This document shows, one piece after another, positions 10,701 through 20,149 of a DNA stretch of 64,000 bases. The notes under the pieces are model-generated. The model was not told the origin of the DNA. It did not search any database and was given only the letters and a program-made list of their open reading frames with translations. Origin of the DNA: Leptidea sinapis. Taxonomy: Eukaryota; Arthropoda; Insecta; Lepidoptera; Pieridae. The stretch spans positions 6,138,001 through 6,202,000 of the forward strand of contig NC_066287.1 in the NCBI RefSeq assembly GCF_905404315.1, given 5' to 3'. Both the position numbers and the translations under genes were made by a program. Positions within the stretch are counted from its first letter, which is position 1. Each line of letters opens with the position of its first letter.

Positions 10701-13156
10701 GCTACCGATTTATAAATATCTGTGATTAAAATTTTCCCATCCTTTGCTACTAAAGTGTTCATCAGGTATATCAAGTCTGACATAGCTAAAACAAATTCAC
10801 GGTTGGTAATTAACTTTTATAATTAATACATAATGGTCTACTGTAAGCAACATTTACTATGAATTTTTTAATCTGCATCATTAGCCAGAAGACATCCACT
10901 GCTGGACAAAGGAATCCCATAAATATGATTGATTGGTCTTGCAGTGCCCTGACCAGATTGTCAGTCTATCTTTTGGGGCGCCTACCAACACTTCCTCTTC
11001 CGGTCGCCATTGAAGGACTAAACCGGCCATCTTTCTTTATGCGGTTTTTACTAAATAATTGAAAATTACCACTCATCATGCATGCACTTTCATGCAAAAT
11101 AGAAAATAGGCTTGGATTATGATAAAAACTAATTCAATGGTACTAATTACACAAACATGAGCATTGAATAAGACATATATACAAGATTTATCAACGATAT
11201 GTCACTGTAACGGTTGGCTCAGTGGATGAGCACTCACATGGAGCGTTAGAGGTTGCGGGTTCAAGTACCACATCATTCATAAATTTTGTTTATAAATTTC
11301 ATTTGTGTAATTAATCCTAGAAGTGTGGGTTTTCACTTTAAACTAACACATTGTTTAGATTTGTAAGACCGACATCTCAAGTCAATTTCCTAATATGCAA
11401 AATTGAGCAGGTTAGCAACTGTAAAGTAGACAACTGTATGGAGAAGTCACAACCTGAGAGTTGAATAAAACATATACAAGATTTATCAACAATATGTCAC
11501 TCGAACAGTTGGCCCAATGGAAGAGCACTCACACAGAATTCAAGAAGTCACAGGTTTGGGTCTCACATTGTTCATAAATTTTGGTTATAAATTTAATTTG
11601 TCAATATACTTAAGTAGCACATTTCAAATGTATGGAGGGATATACCATACAAGTACAATAAGATTTGGCCATGTGCTTTTTAATTTCTTCACCATAATAG
11701 GAATTAATTTCTTACATTTTATTAGACTTCTAAAAATTAGGAGTTTATGATAGAATATGAACTTTAATATTTGTATAACAACAACAATATATACAACATG
11801 AACCAGAAAGGGTATAACATCCCTTCAATGGTACGTTATTTGCGTCATATGCAATAGTATGGTGATGTTTACGTTTTAATAAATAAATAAAAAATAAGAA
11901 AAAAACCTCCATACGAAATAAAAATATTATTTTACAATTTCTTTTCTTAGACAACCTTAACTTTTAAAGAGACTGCAAGTTTTAGGCGGGGCCTTTGTTT
12001 ATAAACAGAATGAGATCACCTACCTAAAGCATAGTATACCCATTTAGTTTCACCTAGTATAATGTACACTGCATTTTACAATTGTATGTACTAAATTTTG
12101 CTTAGACTGTATTTACCTTCGTGAACTGTTCCTCCAAACACTCCACTGTGTAAATCCATTTTTGCACATTCAATTTCCAAAAAATAGTAGCTAATCCCTC
12201 TTAGGCCATATGTAATGCAAGGCTTAGTTGTTCCTAACCAATAGTTGTCTGATATGCACACATAGTCTACCGTATCAAAAAATCCTTCAGGTTTTAACTT
12301 ATTCATGAGTAGCTCATCAAGACCCTCAGACCCAGATTCTTCCATACATTCAAATACAAACTTTAAATTCACTGGAAGCTGCAAACATTCATAAGTAATA
12401 ATAAATTAACAGAATATAAAGTAACTCATTGATATATAAGTTAATAATATATGGTTAAGAAGTATTACCTCTTCTCCGATTTCCTTATAAGCATTAATAG
12501 CATGAAGCCATCCTAAGACTGGACCCTTATCATCTGTAGAGCCTCTGCCATACAGTTTTCCATCGCGTTCTTGTAAGTCAAATGGTTCAGAGTCCCAACC
12601 ATCAGATTTTAAGGCAGGTTGGACATCTAAGTGTCCATAAACACAAATTGTGTTCTTCTTGGTGTCCTACAATATTACCTTATATAAAATTTATTCATTA
12701 GAAGTTAAATTACAATGACAAAAAAGAACTTACATTGCCGAGAGTACCAACAAGTACAGGGGGCAACTTTATTTCTTTACCATCTATGGTCTGGTAACCA
12801 ACATCACGTAATTCAGTCGCGGCTCCAACTTCCTTTAATTTATCTCTCATCCAAAACACCATTCGATTACAATCTTCCCGGTGCTTTGCATCACAGGATA
12901 TCGAAGGAATAGCTACCGCCTCCTTTAAAAGGTTTTTATAGGATTCGACGTTTTGATCAACAAATTTAAATAACTTGGGTAAAGTTTTTTCTGTAGTCAT
13001 TTTCTCAGAAACCGGCTGCTGCGTAACTGAATAAAACTTAAGCAATGGGCGTACTTTAACAGTTTCAATTTCTCTTATCAAATTTGCATTGCTGATTAAT
13101 ACTTTAGAGCTGAGTAATGATAATTGCCTATTTAAACTATTTAGTAAATAAGACAT
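4719..13156 (-). CDS. CNDP2: Cytosolic non-specific dipeptidase (CNDP2-type, M20)
   Basis: Nine coding exons, 5' to 3' on the minus strand: 13156-12734, 12666-12469, 12378-12117, 10785-10638, 9617-9517, 7731-7601, 6960-6838, 5459-5301, 4769-4719. All borders are GT/AG and phases agree, giving 531 aa. The M20 metallopeptidase dipeptidase signature is complete. Metal ligands: His153 (YGHLDVQPA), Asp186 (GRGSTDDKGP), Glu221 (MEESGSEG), Asp251 (CISDNYW), His501 (AHSQNEKL). Catalytic: Asp155 and Glu220. HRWRYPSLSLHGIEG in exon 5 and REGGSIPVT in exon 8 are family hallmarks. The product should hydrolyse dipeptides such as Cys-Gly using two divalent metals. Met53 (codon at 13000-12998) aligns with the usual cytosolic start and gives 479 aa, close to the human 475. 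The 52 residues before it are extra and basic. Introns carry Helitron-like, foldback and LINE debris. Confidence 0.95.
4814..5184 (-). mobile_element. Helitron-like non-autonomous element in CNDP2 intron 8
   Basis: Read on the minus strand it starts TCTATACTAATATTATAAAG and ends GGGTTAGCTAGT, fitting 5'-TC and 3'-CTRRT. Close copies are at 38721-39067 (plus) and 54144-54473 (minus). It fills most of a 531-bp intron. An RTE LINE 3'-end origin is an alternative for this family. Confidence 0.6.
6010..6310 (-). pseudogene. Diverged Jockey-like RT fragment
   Basis: On the minus strand a 60-codon stretch encodes INSGVPRGCVVSLVLFLLHI, an old copy of the RT block seen at 1990-2045 and 55990-56117. 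The frame is broken after HI. It lies in CNDP2 intron 7. Confidence 0.55.
6565..6735 (-). mobile_element. Foldback-family arm with tRNA-like boxes
   Basis: On the minus strand there is a tRNA-like unit: a TGGCTCAGCTAGT A-box region followed by a GGTTCGAATCC B box, then ATCGTTCATAAATTT. The same unit occurs in plus orientation near 11200, 11500, 28910-29170 and 41690, and in both orientations within 23255-23395. It lacks tRNA stem pairing, so it is a tRNA-derived repeat and not a tRNA gene. Confidence 0.6.
7251..7544 (+). mobile_element. Helitron-like non-autonomous element
   Basis: Starts TCTAATATATAAAATTCTCG and ends GCTGGGTCAGCTAGT, the same terminal signature as 144-502, 22566-22939 and 42407-42729, with a partly different interior. 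It lies in CNDP2 intron 6, 57 bp from exon 6. No coding capacity. Confidence 0.5.
7915..8235 (-). mobile_element. SINE-like repeat, 'gcggcac' family
   Basis: A roughly 300-bp repeat shared with 24795-25035, 51225-51525 (plus), and 32360-32545, 55000-55320, 58335-58570 (minus), plus partial copies at 27830-27905 and 28425-28555. Conserved blocks are GGAGGCTCCTTTGCACAGGA at one end and attgatacgccctgcccat near the other, which ends in an A-rich tail on the sense strand. The class is not certain: SINE, or the 3' end of a LINE. Confidence 0.6.
10205..10380 (+). mobile_element. Jockey-like LINE 3' tail
   Basis: A 5'-truncated copy of the LINE 3' end: GGGTACGTTTAAAAAAAGCG, the block ccttaaaggccgg, then GGCGGAGATCACTTAACACC and an A-run. 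It is the same terminus as in the larger copies at 20150-21920 and 27905-28412. It lies in CNDP2 intron 4. Confidence 0.75.
10875..11045 (-). pseudogene. RTE-like LINE C-terminal fragment
   Basis: The stretch matches in order the LINE end at 59495-59700 (agaagacatccactgctgga, then tggtcttgcagtgccctgac, then cttcctcttccggtcgccat), on the minus strand. It is badly eroded. Confidence 0.45.
11196..11645 (+). mobile_element. Two tandem foldback-family units with tRNA-like boxes
   Basis: Two direct copies, at about 11196-11340 and 11480-11645, each carry a TTGGCTCAGTGG-like A box, a GGTTCAAGTACC or GGTTTGGGTCTC B box and the tail ATTCATAAATTTTG. Between them is the internal body (gacatctcaagtcaatttcc) that recurs at 28940-28975. 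They lie in CNDP2 intron 3. Confidence 0.5.
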
Positions 13157-16100
13157 TTCAAATTTTAATTCATTCCCGTGGCGTTTATGCTATGACTTTA
13201 ACATTGACAGTTGACACTTGACAGTTTATAATATATCTCTAGTTAAATACAAAATTTAATTACTCAAGATAATGCAAGATTTACACAAATTTGATTTTTT
13301 ACATCCTAAAAGTTATCCAACAAATGAAATAATTGATAAGGATATTCTTATTGAATTAAAAAATAAATATTCTATTCGGGCAATATATTTCGCCTATTCG
13401 AACGCGCCACTTTGCGCCGGGTTTCTGTAACGTCATAGTCTATTTCAACAATCTATATTATACTAATTGTTGAGAGCCTTGTTATTCCTTCAATTATTCT
13501 GCGAAAAACACTGAATATAAACGCTTTACCAACTTTGTTAAAATTGATAGTGTGATTTTGTCACTCATTTTAGTTTTTGGGATGTCCAAAGGAGAGCTGT
13601 CGCAGTCGGCAGTTATTTGAAACCACTTCTATTGTCATATTTATATATATATATATCAAATTGTTTTTGGGAATTTATAATCAATAAAATTATAAAGCTG
13701 TATGATAATCAGAAGCATAAACATTACACACACACACGCACACATTTAAATTCTAAATGGAAAATAAAAGTAAAACTTGCATAAAATTAACAAAAATATC
13801 TTTTAAAATACCATTCAAAATTAATGCTCTCAACTCCGACACCACACCTTATATTAGGTTCGGGTAAAAGTATTAGCCCACGACAAGAACTTTGTGTCTC
13901 CTAATTTTAATACAGACAAGGGTTGGTCTCTGCTATCTTCTGGGAATCCCGTGTTGGTATAAGATCCATAGTGCCGATGATTACTTAATGGACATTGTGA
14001 GTACATTTTCAGCACGCGTGCACACCAATTATTACAGTGACACAATAGTTTGTTTGAGACGGGACATCACCGCATTCTCACCCGATGAAGGACCTCCAAA
14101 TGGTCCGAAACTAGTCGGTACCAACTCTAACAAACCGTGAGTAATGCCATTTTAAACAAATAAAATTAAAGCCCTGAATAAAATAAAAAATTACTTTGAA
14201 AATTACTCAACGATTTTTCGCTATAGGATACTTAGTAAAATCAGAAATAACTCACAGAATAACAGCAGCAGCACTCACGAACACTGTACTGTGCCGCGGT
14301 GCAAAGTGTGCACCAATGCAGTGATGACGTCAACGAGTACGACAATGGGTGCCGTCGTCAGAGAGTCGTTTTGTAATAATCTCGAAGTCATATTGCGTTA
14401 CCGTGGGCATAATAGAGATCCGTCATCTGATGATGAATGAGCCAATCGATGTTGGTGATTTTCTATTGATCAAAGCTCACACATAGAAGGTTGATGTTAA
14501 CCAATTATCTTTACCAAAATGATATTCTACGTAGTGCCGCTTGTCAGAATCGACATCAAGAGACAAATTATTATGGTTTAAGAGCACATGGACCCCAAAC
14601 CTACGTTATTTTATAAGAGCTGAAAGTTTGTCAGCGCATGCTCTCAACACAGGTACGAACGATGGACCATTATGGAGTTTGTGTTGCAGTGGCTTTGGCA
14701 GGTAAACGATACTAAAGGTGTGTAAAATACCGATCTAAATACTTCACATAATAAAATGCGATATTTCGGTATTACCTACAGAATATTATTAAAAATCACG
14801 TTATTAATTGCCAGACACTTAACATCGTGCCAACCCCTTGTTATGTTAGACACCGTTAATGTTCATGAAAATATAATTTTACTTACGTCATAGTATAAAA
14901 GCTGATTTTTTATTACATGTTAAAGCTTAGAAAGTCTTACGCATTTATTATATAAATAATTAAGCACATTACCCTTAATAATACACGAATAAAGTAAAAG
15001 AAAACGAAAATTCGTAACAAAAATAATTGTTAACAGTCACTTTTATTTTGAATGAATGACATGTCACATGACAATCAAACCAAAACAAACAAAAGAGTCG
15101 AATATATGTTAGAGTGAGATAGCGTTTGCCGCAATTATTTTAAGTGCAATGCATTCATATTTGAGTTTATTAGAGAGTTGCGCCAGGCTGGCTACAACTA
15201 CCTTAAATTTTTAATTTATTCTGTCAAAAACAGCTCTATTAGGGCAAATTATAGGTATCATTATTGGCTTATTATTGGCATAATGTCATTCGTTATGGTT
15301 ATTTTGATAGCCGTCATTTCGCCGTCATCAAAATCGGTTTCGAATTAAGAAAATCAAATCATATGATTCATGTAGTTATTTTTTTGTTAATTACGTATAA
15401 TAAGTGGGTATATACTACATAGTACCTAGACTGTAACATCATTTTTCAGGGCACTTTCCAAAAGCCCATTTAGACAGCGATTCTCATCGTGAAGAAACGT
15501 AGAGACGAATTTATACCATGTAACAAGAGGCCTGCCTTAGGTACCATTAAATTTTACAATTTGAAACTGTTTTGAGGTTATGTGCCGGTCGCTTCTACTG
15601 CTAGGTGGAAAACATAGAAATCTAAATAAGAAGGTAGGTACTTACAGTGACATAGCCCCATTTGTCCTCCACAAACGAGCGTACGGTAAACCGTATAATA
15701 TTAGGTAAACCTAATATTAAATGATCACCGCCGCCCACATTCTCCTGCAACACCGGAGACCCTGATGATGTCACAATACGTTGGTCACCTCGAAACATTA
15801 TTCGAATATAATTATACCAACACCCGCATCCTCCAATCTAGACAAAACAGCATAACCGCAATTTTTTGAAGCAGAAATAGGTGTGGTGGCAGTATCATCG
15901 TTCCATCAAAATACATATATCGTAACAGTAGCCAAGAGGCAAAAGCAACTTCATATAAACCGATTTGATTGAATAATATAAACTTATTTTTGAAATAACT
16001 AATACAATAATCTATCTAAAAAGCAATAAAAAATATATAAATATATATAATAATATCGTGTTTATTCATGACACTTGTTTATTTTCAGAATACAAATATA

Positions 16101-16356
16101 TAGATGTACGTGGCCTAAAATCCAAATTATAAAAATGATAATCAAGAAAGTATAAATTTACCCAAAGCATTTATTTAATCGCTAACCAAGTAATTCACAA
16201 TAAGTCGTTCAGTAATGCAATAATGATTTTCATTTACAATTTTTTGTGCTAACTAAAGCTTATTATTTTTCTGGAATGAGAAGTACGAATGATGTAAACG
16301 GCAGAATTATATATACTTAGATAGATTTATAAAACAAGGCCCACATTTATGCTAAG
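13157..16356. other. Intergenic: CNDP2 upstream region and repeat debris
   Basis: No conserved gene is seen. The region holds the CNDP2 promoter side (just above 13156), a CA microsatellite at 13726-13744, an AT run near 13640, a LINE-like 3' stretch at 13860-14140 ending in a hairpin-prone ggacctccaaatggtcc block, and a minus-strand Jockey-like LINE tail at 15660-15780 carrying two palindromes. A ttattttcag acceptor-like site at 16079-16088 could precede an untranslated exon of the ORF at 16357. Confidence 0.5.
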
Positions 16357-18561
16357 ATGAATAACAAAATCCAAATTATAAGTAACAGCTTTTTACAAAC
16401 TGAAGCAGACAAATGTGATAGGACCAATAAAGAAACGCCAAACATGACTTTGTATAATAATGATGTTTATTTACTAAAAGAAGATTATAATAAACGAAAC
16501 AAAATTACACCAAAGAGTTATTTTCAAATAAAAGTTCATAATATCGATAGACCCAATAAAGGAATACAAAGTATAAGAAACTGTTCTTCTATACAAATCG
16601 AAGCAGATAGATGTCATATGGCTAAAGAAGATATACCAAATATGATTATGTATAATAAAGATTTTCAATCGGAAGATTACAAGGAACGAATGGAAATCTT
16701 AGGTAAATGTTTAATAATCACTGGTAACGTTCATGGCGATAGGACCAATAAAGGAATGCAAATTATAAGAAATAGTTGTGATAGATCAAATAAAGGAAAT
16801 ATTATAGTTTTTAATAATAAGTGTGGACCTGATTGTTTTTTACAAACAGAAGCCCACAATTCTGATATAACCAAAACAGGAATTCAAATTCTTACTAAGA
16901 TTGCTAAGAATTATTTAAATAAATATTTGCAAATTGAAACCTATTATTTCGCTGTAATTATTGATATAAAGCAAATAATTATTAAAAGTACTTTTGCAAC
17001 AGTACCCAATATCTGCGTAAAAATTGATAAAACTATGCAAATTACAAGTAATTATCATGAAAAAAGTTTGAGTAACTATTCGCAAAACAAGAGCTTTAGT
17101 TGTATTAGACTTAATAAAGAATTGCAAATTATAGTCAAGACTACATTGCCAAAAGTAGCAAATATACTAAATAAATTTACTTTACGAAAGAGAGAAAATT
17201 ACTGTAACAGAACCAATAAAGGAATTTTAAGCATTATCAAGAATCATGAAAATGTTTACAATATACCAAATGAAGTCAATAGTTTTGCTGGAATTAATAA
17301 TTATATTACTAATCGCAAAAAAAATATGATTAAAGGAACTTTACCAACCACGTCGTATAATTACGATGCAACAAATATGGGAAAGCATAATAAAAGAGTT
17401 GAAAAATGTATAAATAGTAGATGTTTTCGAACTAGACTTCATAATTGTGCTTTTACTGAAAATGAAAAGCAAATTGTGAGTAAAAGTAAAAATAAAATTA
17501 TGCGTTACTTAAATATAAACGCTAAAGTATTAGGTCCAATGGAAAAAGGCAAAGTTTTATATATTTTAACCGAAATTCATTCCATTCCTTTAAAATTCAC
17601 TGGTAATAGCAAGACTTTTGTTGGAATTAACTTGACTGATGTAATATTACCATATTTAGCAACATATTATGAATATTTAAAAATAAAGGTAAATGCTCTG
17701 CAATCAACATTAGACAATAATCATCTTGATGAAGATAATATATGTTTAAGCAAATTTACTAGCATTAGTCAAGTATGTTTGATTTTCTGGATTAAAAAAT
17801 TAAGACTAGTCGAAATTCATGAGACGCTTTGCAATCTAGCACGACAAAGTTTATTATCGCAATCAAAAATTGGCCTGTTACAGTTACGAGCTGAATACGT
17901 CCACTTCTTTCTAAGGAATTCAATTTTTTTTAACTTGCTGCAAAGAGAGAACGATAACTATCTGAATAAAATTTTCCTGTTTTTCGGAAACATTACAATC
18001 ACACTAATATTTGATGTACAAAATCAATATGAGACTCCTTTACTGGACGAGTATTTGTTATGTTGTAATAGTTGGAATAGTAAACACTTCGTCATTTTAG
18101 AGGATTCCATCTCACAGGCAGCATTAGCCCGTACCAGAATCCGGAAACAAGTGTTAATGATAACGTTTAAACCTGGAAAATATTGTTTGACATACGGAGA
18201 AGACAATTACCAATCGTATGCAAGGACAAAACTTGAATTGGACAAAAAAGATAACAATGTTCAAGTAACTCCATGTTGCAACATAAGTATAATAACGATG
18301 ACGAATCAATCGGATGATAATGACGATTTCAATAGCAATCTATGGGTACCTTCTCTGTGTGGCGATTCATTACAGGCAAACATTGATGTTACGACACAAA
18401 TCCTGAAATGCAGTTATTTCGATGAAGTTCTGAATTTAGATCCAGTGATCAAATATACGGAGAATAAAGCTATAAAGATGATTTGGATATTAAGGAAAAC
18501 ATTCTTAAAGGAACTGACCAAGGCTTTAGGTCATGTGTTTAACTATTCAACAATGCTGTAG
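16357..18561 (+). CDS. Orphan 734-aa protein with degenerate N-terminal repeats
   Basis: A single uninterrupted 735-codon frame (including stop) in AT-rich DNA, by far the longest ORF outside the retrotransposon. I do not recognise the family. Residues 1 to about 375 are Asn/Lys/Ile-rich and contain imperfect repeats: residues 3-47 and 67-110 share NK.IQ..N, QxEADxC, PNM.xYN.D and EDY..R, and a shorter unit, D-R-x-N-K-G-x-Q-I-I-x-N, recurs at about 64, 128, 143 and 285. Residues about 380-734 are unique, predominantly hydrophobic and mixed helix/strand in look, with an acidic NQSDDNDDF stretch near 649. No signal peptide, zinc finger or transposase signature is visible. The ATG follows GCTAAG, so an upstream non-coding exon is possible. 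AATAAA at 18634 lies 73 bases after the stop. It could be a fast-evolving gene, or a domesticated or viral-derived frame. Confidence 0.6.
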   Translation: MNNKIQIISNSFLQTEADKCDRTNKETPNMTLYNNDVYLLKEDYNKRNKITPKSYFQIKVHNIDRPNKGIQSIRNCSSIQIEADRCHMAKEDIPNMIMYNKDFQSEDYKERMEILGKCLIITGNVHGDRTNKGMQIIRNSCDRSNKGNIIVFNNKCGPDCFLQTEAHNSDITKTGIQILTKIAKNYLNKYLQIETYYFAVIIDIKQIIIKSTFATVPNICVKIDKTMQITSNYHEKSLSNYSQNKSFSCIRLNKELQIIVKTTLPKVANILNKFTLRKRENYCNRTNKGILSIIKNHENVYNIPNEVNSFAGINNYITNRKKNMIKGTLPTTSYNYDATNMGKHNKRVEKCINSRCFRTRLHNCAFTENEKQIVSKSKNKIMRYLNINAKVLGPMEKGKVLYILTEIHSIPLKFTGNSKTFVGINLTDVILPYLATYYEYLKIKVNALQSTLDNNHLDEDNICLSKFTSISQVCLIFWIKKLRLVEIHETLCNLARQSLLSQSKIGLLQLRAEYVHFFLRNSIFFNLLQRENDNYLNKIFLFFGNITITLIFDVQNQYETPLLDEYLLCCNSWNSKHFVILEDSISQAALARTRIRKQVLMITFKPGKYCLTYGEDNYQSYARTKLELDKKDNNVQVTPCCNISIITMTNQSDDNDDFNSNLWVPSLCGDSLQANIDVTTQILKCSYFDEVLNLDPVIKYTENKAIKMIWILRKTFLKELTKALGHVFNYSTML

Positions 18562-18633
18562 GTTTATTTATTTACTTTGGGTAAGTTTCTCCAGAGGTAG
18601 ACGATTTTTAATTATGATATAAAATTGGGCTGT

Positions 18634-18639
18634 AATAAA
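18634..18639 (+). promoter_or_regulatory. Candidate poly(A) signal for the orphan ORF
   Basis: AATAAA stands 73 bases downstream of the TAG stop of the 734-aa frame, at a normal distance for a short 3' UTR. In DNA this AT-rich the motif is common, so it is weak support. Confidence 0.35.
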
Positions 18640-18963
18640 TAATTGAACCATAATTTTGTTTGTATATTGATTTAAACCAATTACTTTTAGAAGAGAAATA
18701 GTTTTATTACTCGATTTGCAATTAATTGTTGACGTAAATATATCTAAGTAGTTACCTAGTAGTAGTTAACAGTTAATTCTGTATACAGATTGTGTTTTTA
18801 TTAGTAAATTACATATTTATTTAATAATGATATTGAAAATACGGCTAAATATGTGTATAGTGTTTGTGGTGATGGTGAAGAACAAACCGGCTTTGGGCGA
18901 CAATAATGTAAGTTTCGATATAGATACAGTTGTTGTGTTAGCCCAAGTAAGTCTTAAGCAGAG

Positions 18964-19242
18964 TTTTTTTTATGAAAAGGAGGACAAAAGAGCGTACGGG
19001 TCGGGTCTCCTGGTGTTAAATGATCACCGCCACCTACATTCTCTTTCAACACCAGAGGAACCACAGGAGCGTTGCCGGCCTTTAAGGAAGGTGTACGCGT
19101 TTTTTTTGAAGATACCCATATCGTATCACCGGCAACGCTCTTGTGATTCCTGATGGTGTTGCAAGAGAATGTGGGCGGCGGTGATCACTTAACACCAGGT
19201 GACCCGTACGCTCGTTTGTCCTCCTATTCCATAAAAAAAAAA
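18964..19242. mobile_element. Inverted pair of Jockey-like LINE 3' ends
   Basis: A minus-strand LINE tail (18964 to about 19128, A-run at the left edge) meets a plus-strand tail (19129-19242, A-run at the right edge). The shared parts form arms of about 111 bp around a loop of about 51 bp. Both match the LINE terminus at 21800-21910. The unit would fold into a long hairpin if transcribed. Confidence 0.75.
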
Positions 19243-20149
19243 GGAAGCTCATTTATCTTAATGTAATTGGACAACCCCTGGTATTATAAAAAGAAGGTCT
19301 GCCCTTATTTAAAACGAAATTACTACAACTTTATTTTACAGGAGCAAAGAGCACAAGAAAGCTTGGCTCAAGATATGAGTGTTATATAGGTTAGATTCAG
19401 ATTGGTCTTCTCTTTAGTCCCTTCCCTGTTAAATAAATAAGTGAATCGATTGGCAACCGAACTAATTATCTATTTCGGCAATTTCTAATCATAGTTAATT
19501 TTAACAATATATCTATCTAGTTGGTACTCTTTGTATGGTGCTGGGTATTTTTATATTCATTTTATTTTTGATTGTATTACACTGTAAAATAATGTCGTAT
19601 GTATTGTACATTCTAAATCATAAGCCGAATGAATAGTATATTATGAGTAACATACTAGTTGACCATTGTTTATTGTTAATTAAGTGCCTCTAGAAGTCCT
19701 TTATTTTGACAGTGTATATCTTAGAATATTATTAATCTAAGGTGTATATAATATAATTGACAGTTGGTTGACGCTTGAGTTGTTCCACAGAGCGTCACAG
19801 AGATACTGGTTACACTGAAAAAGTCTCAAACCAAAACGTCTTCACAACGAATGTAAAAAGAAATGTATACTTATCATAGCGTAAAACCCCTCGTTTACAC
19901 CAAGGTATTATACATATATTTGACAAGTTTCATACATATTTAAAATACAAGTTTATGCCATGTTTTCAAAATACAAAAATATAAAACTAGTCGTAGACAA
20001 AATTTGCATGGCACTTGTCTGATCACATTGTTTGTTAACTACTAGTTGTCTACATGTATGTGATCTCATGTTTTACACTTGTTGTGGACTTGTAGCTAAA
20101 TTTGTAGAATTATGACACGTCAGTCCTGAAGTTTAATGAAGTTTCCAGG

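Noticed and set aside
13892..14140. A possible small protein ending in PDEGPPNGPKLVGTNSNKP
   Set aside because: The DNA resembles a LINE 3' region with a hairpin block; the frame has no start context or conserved domain.
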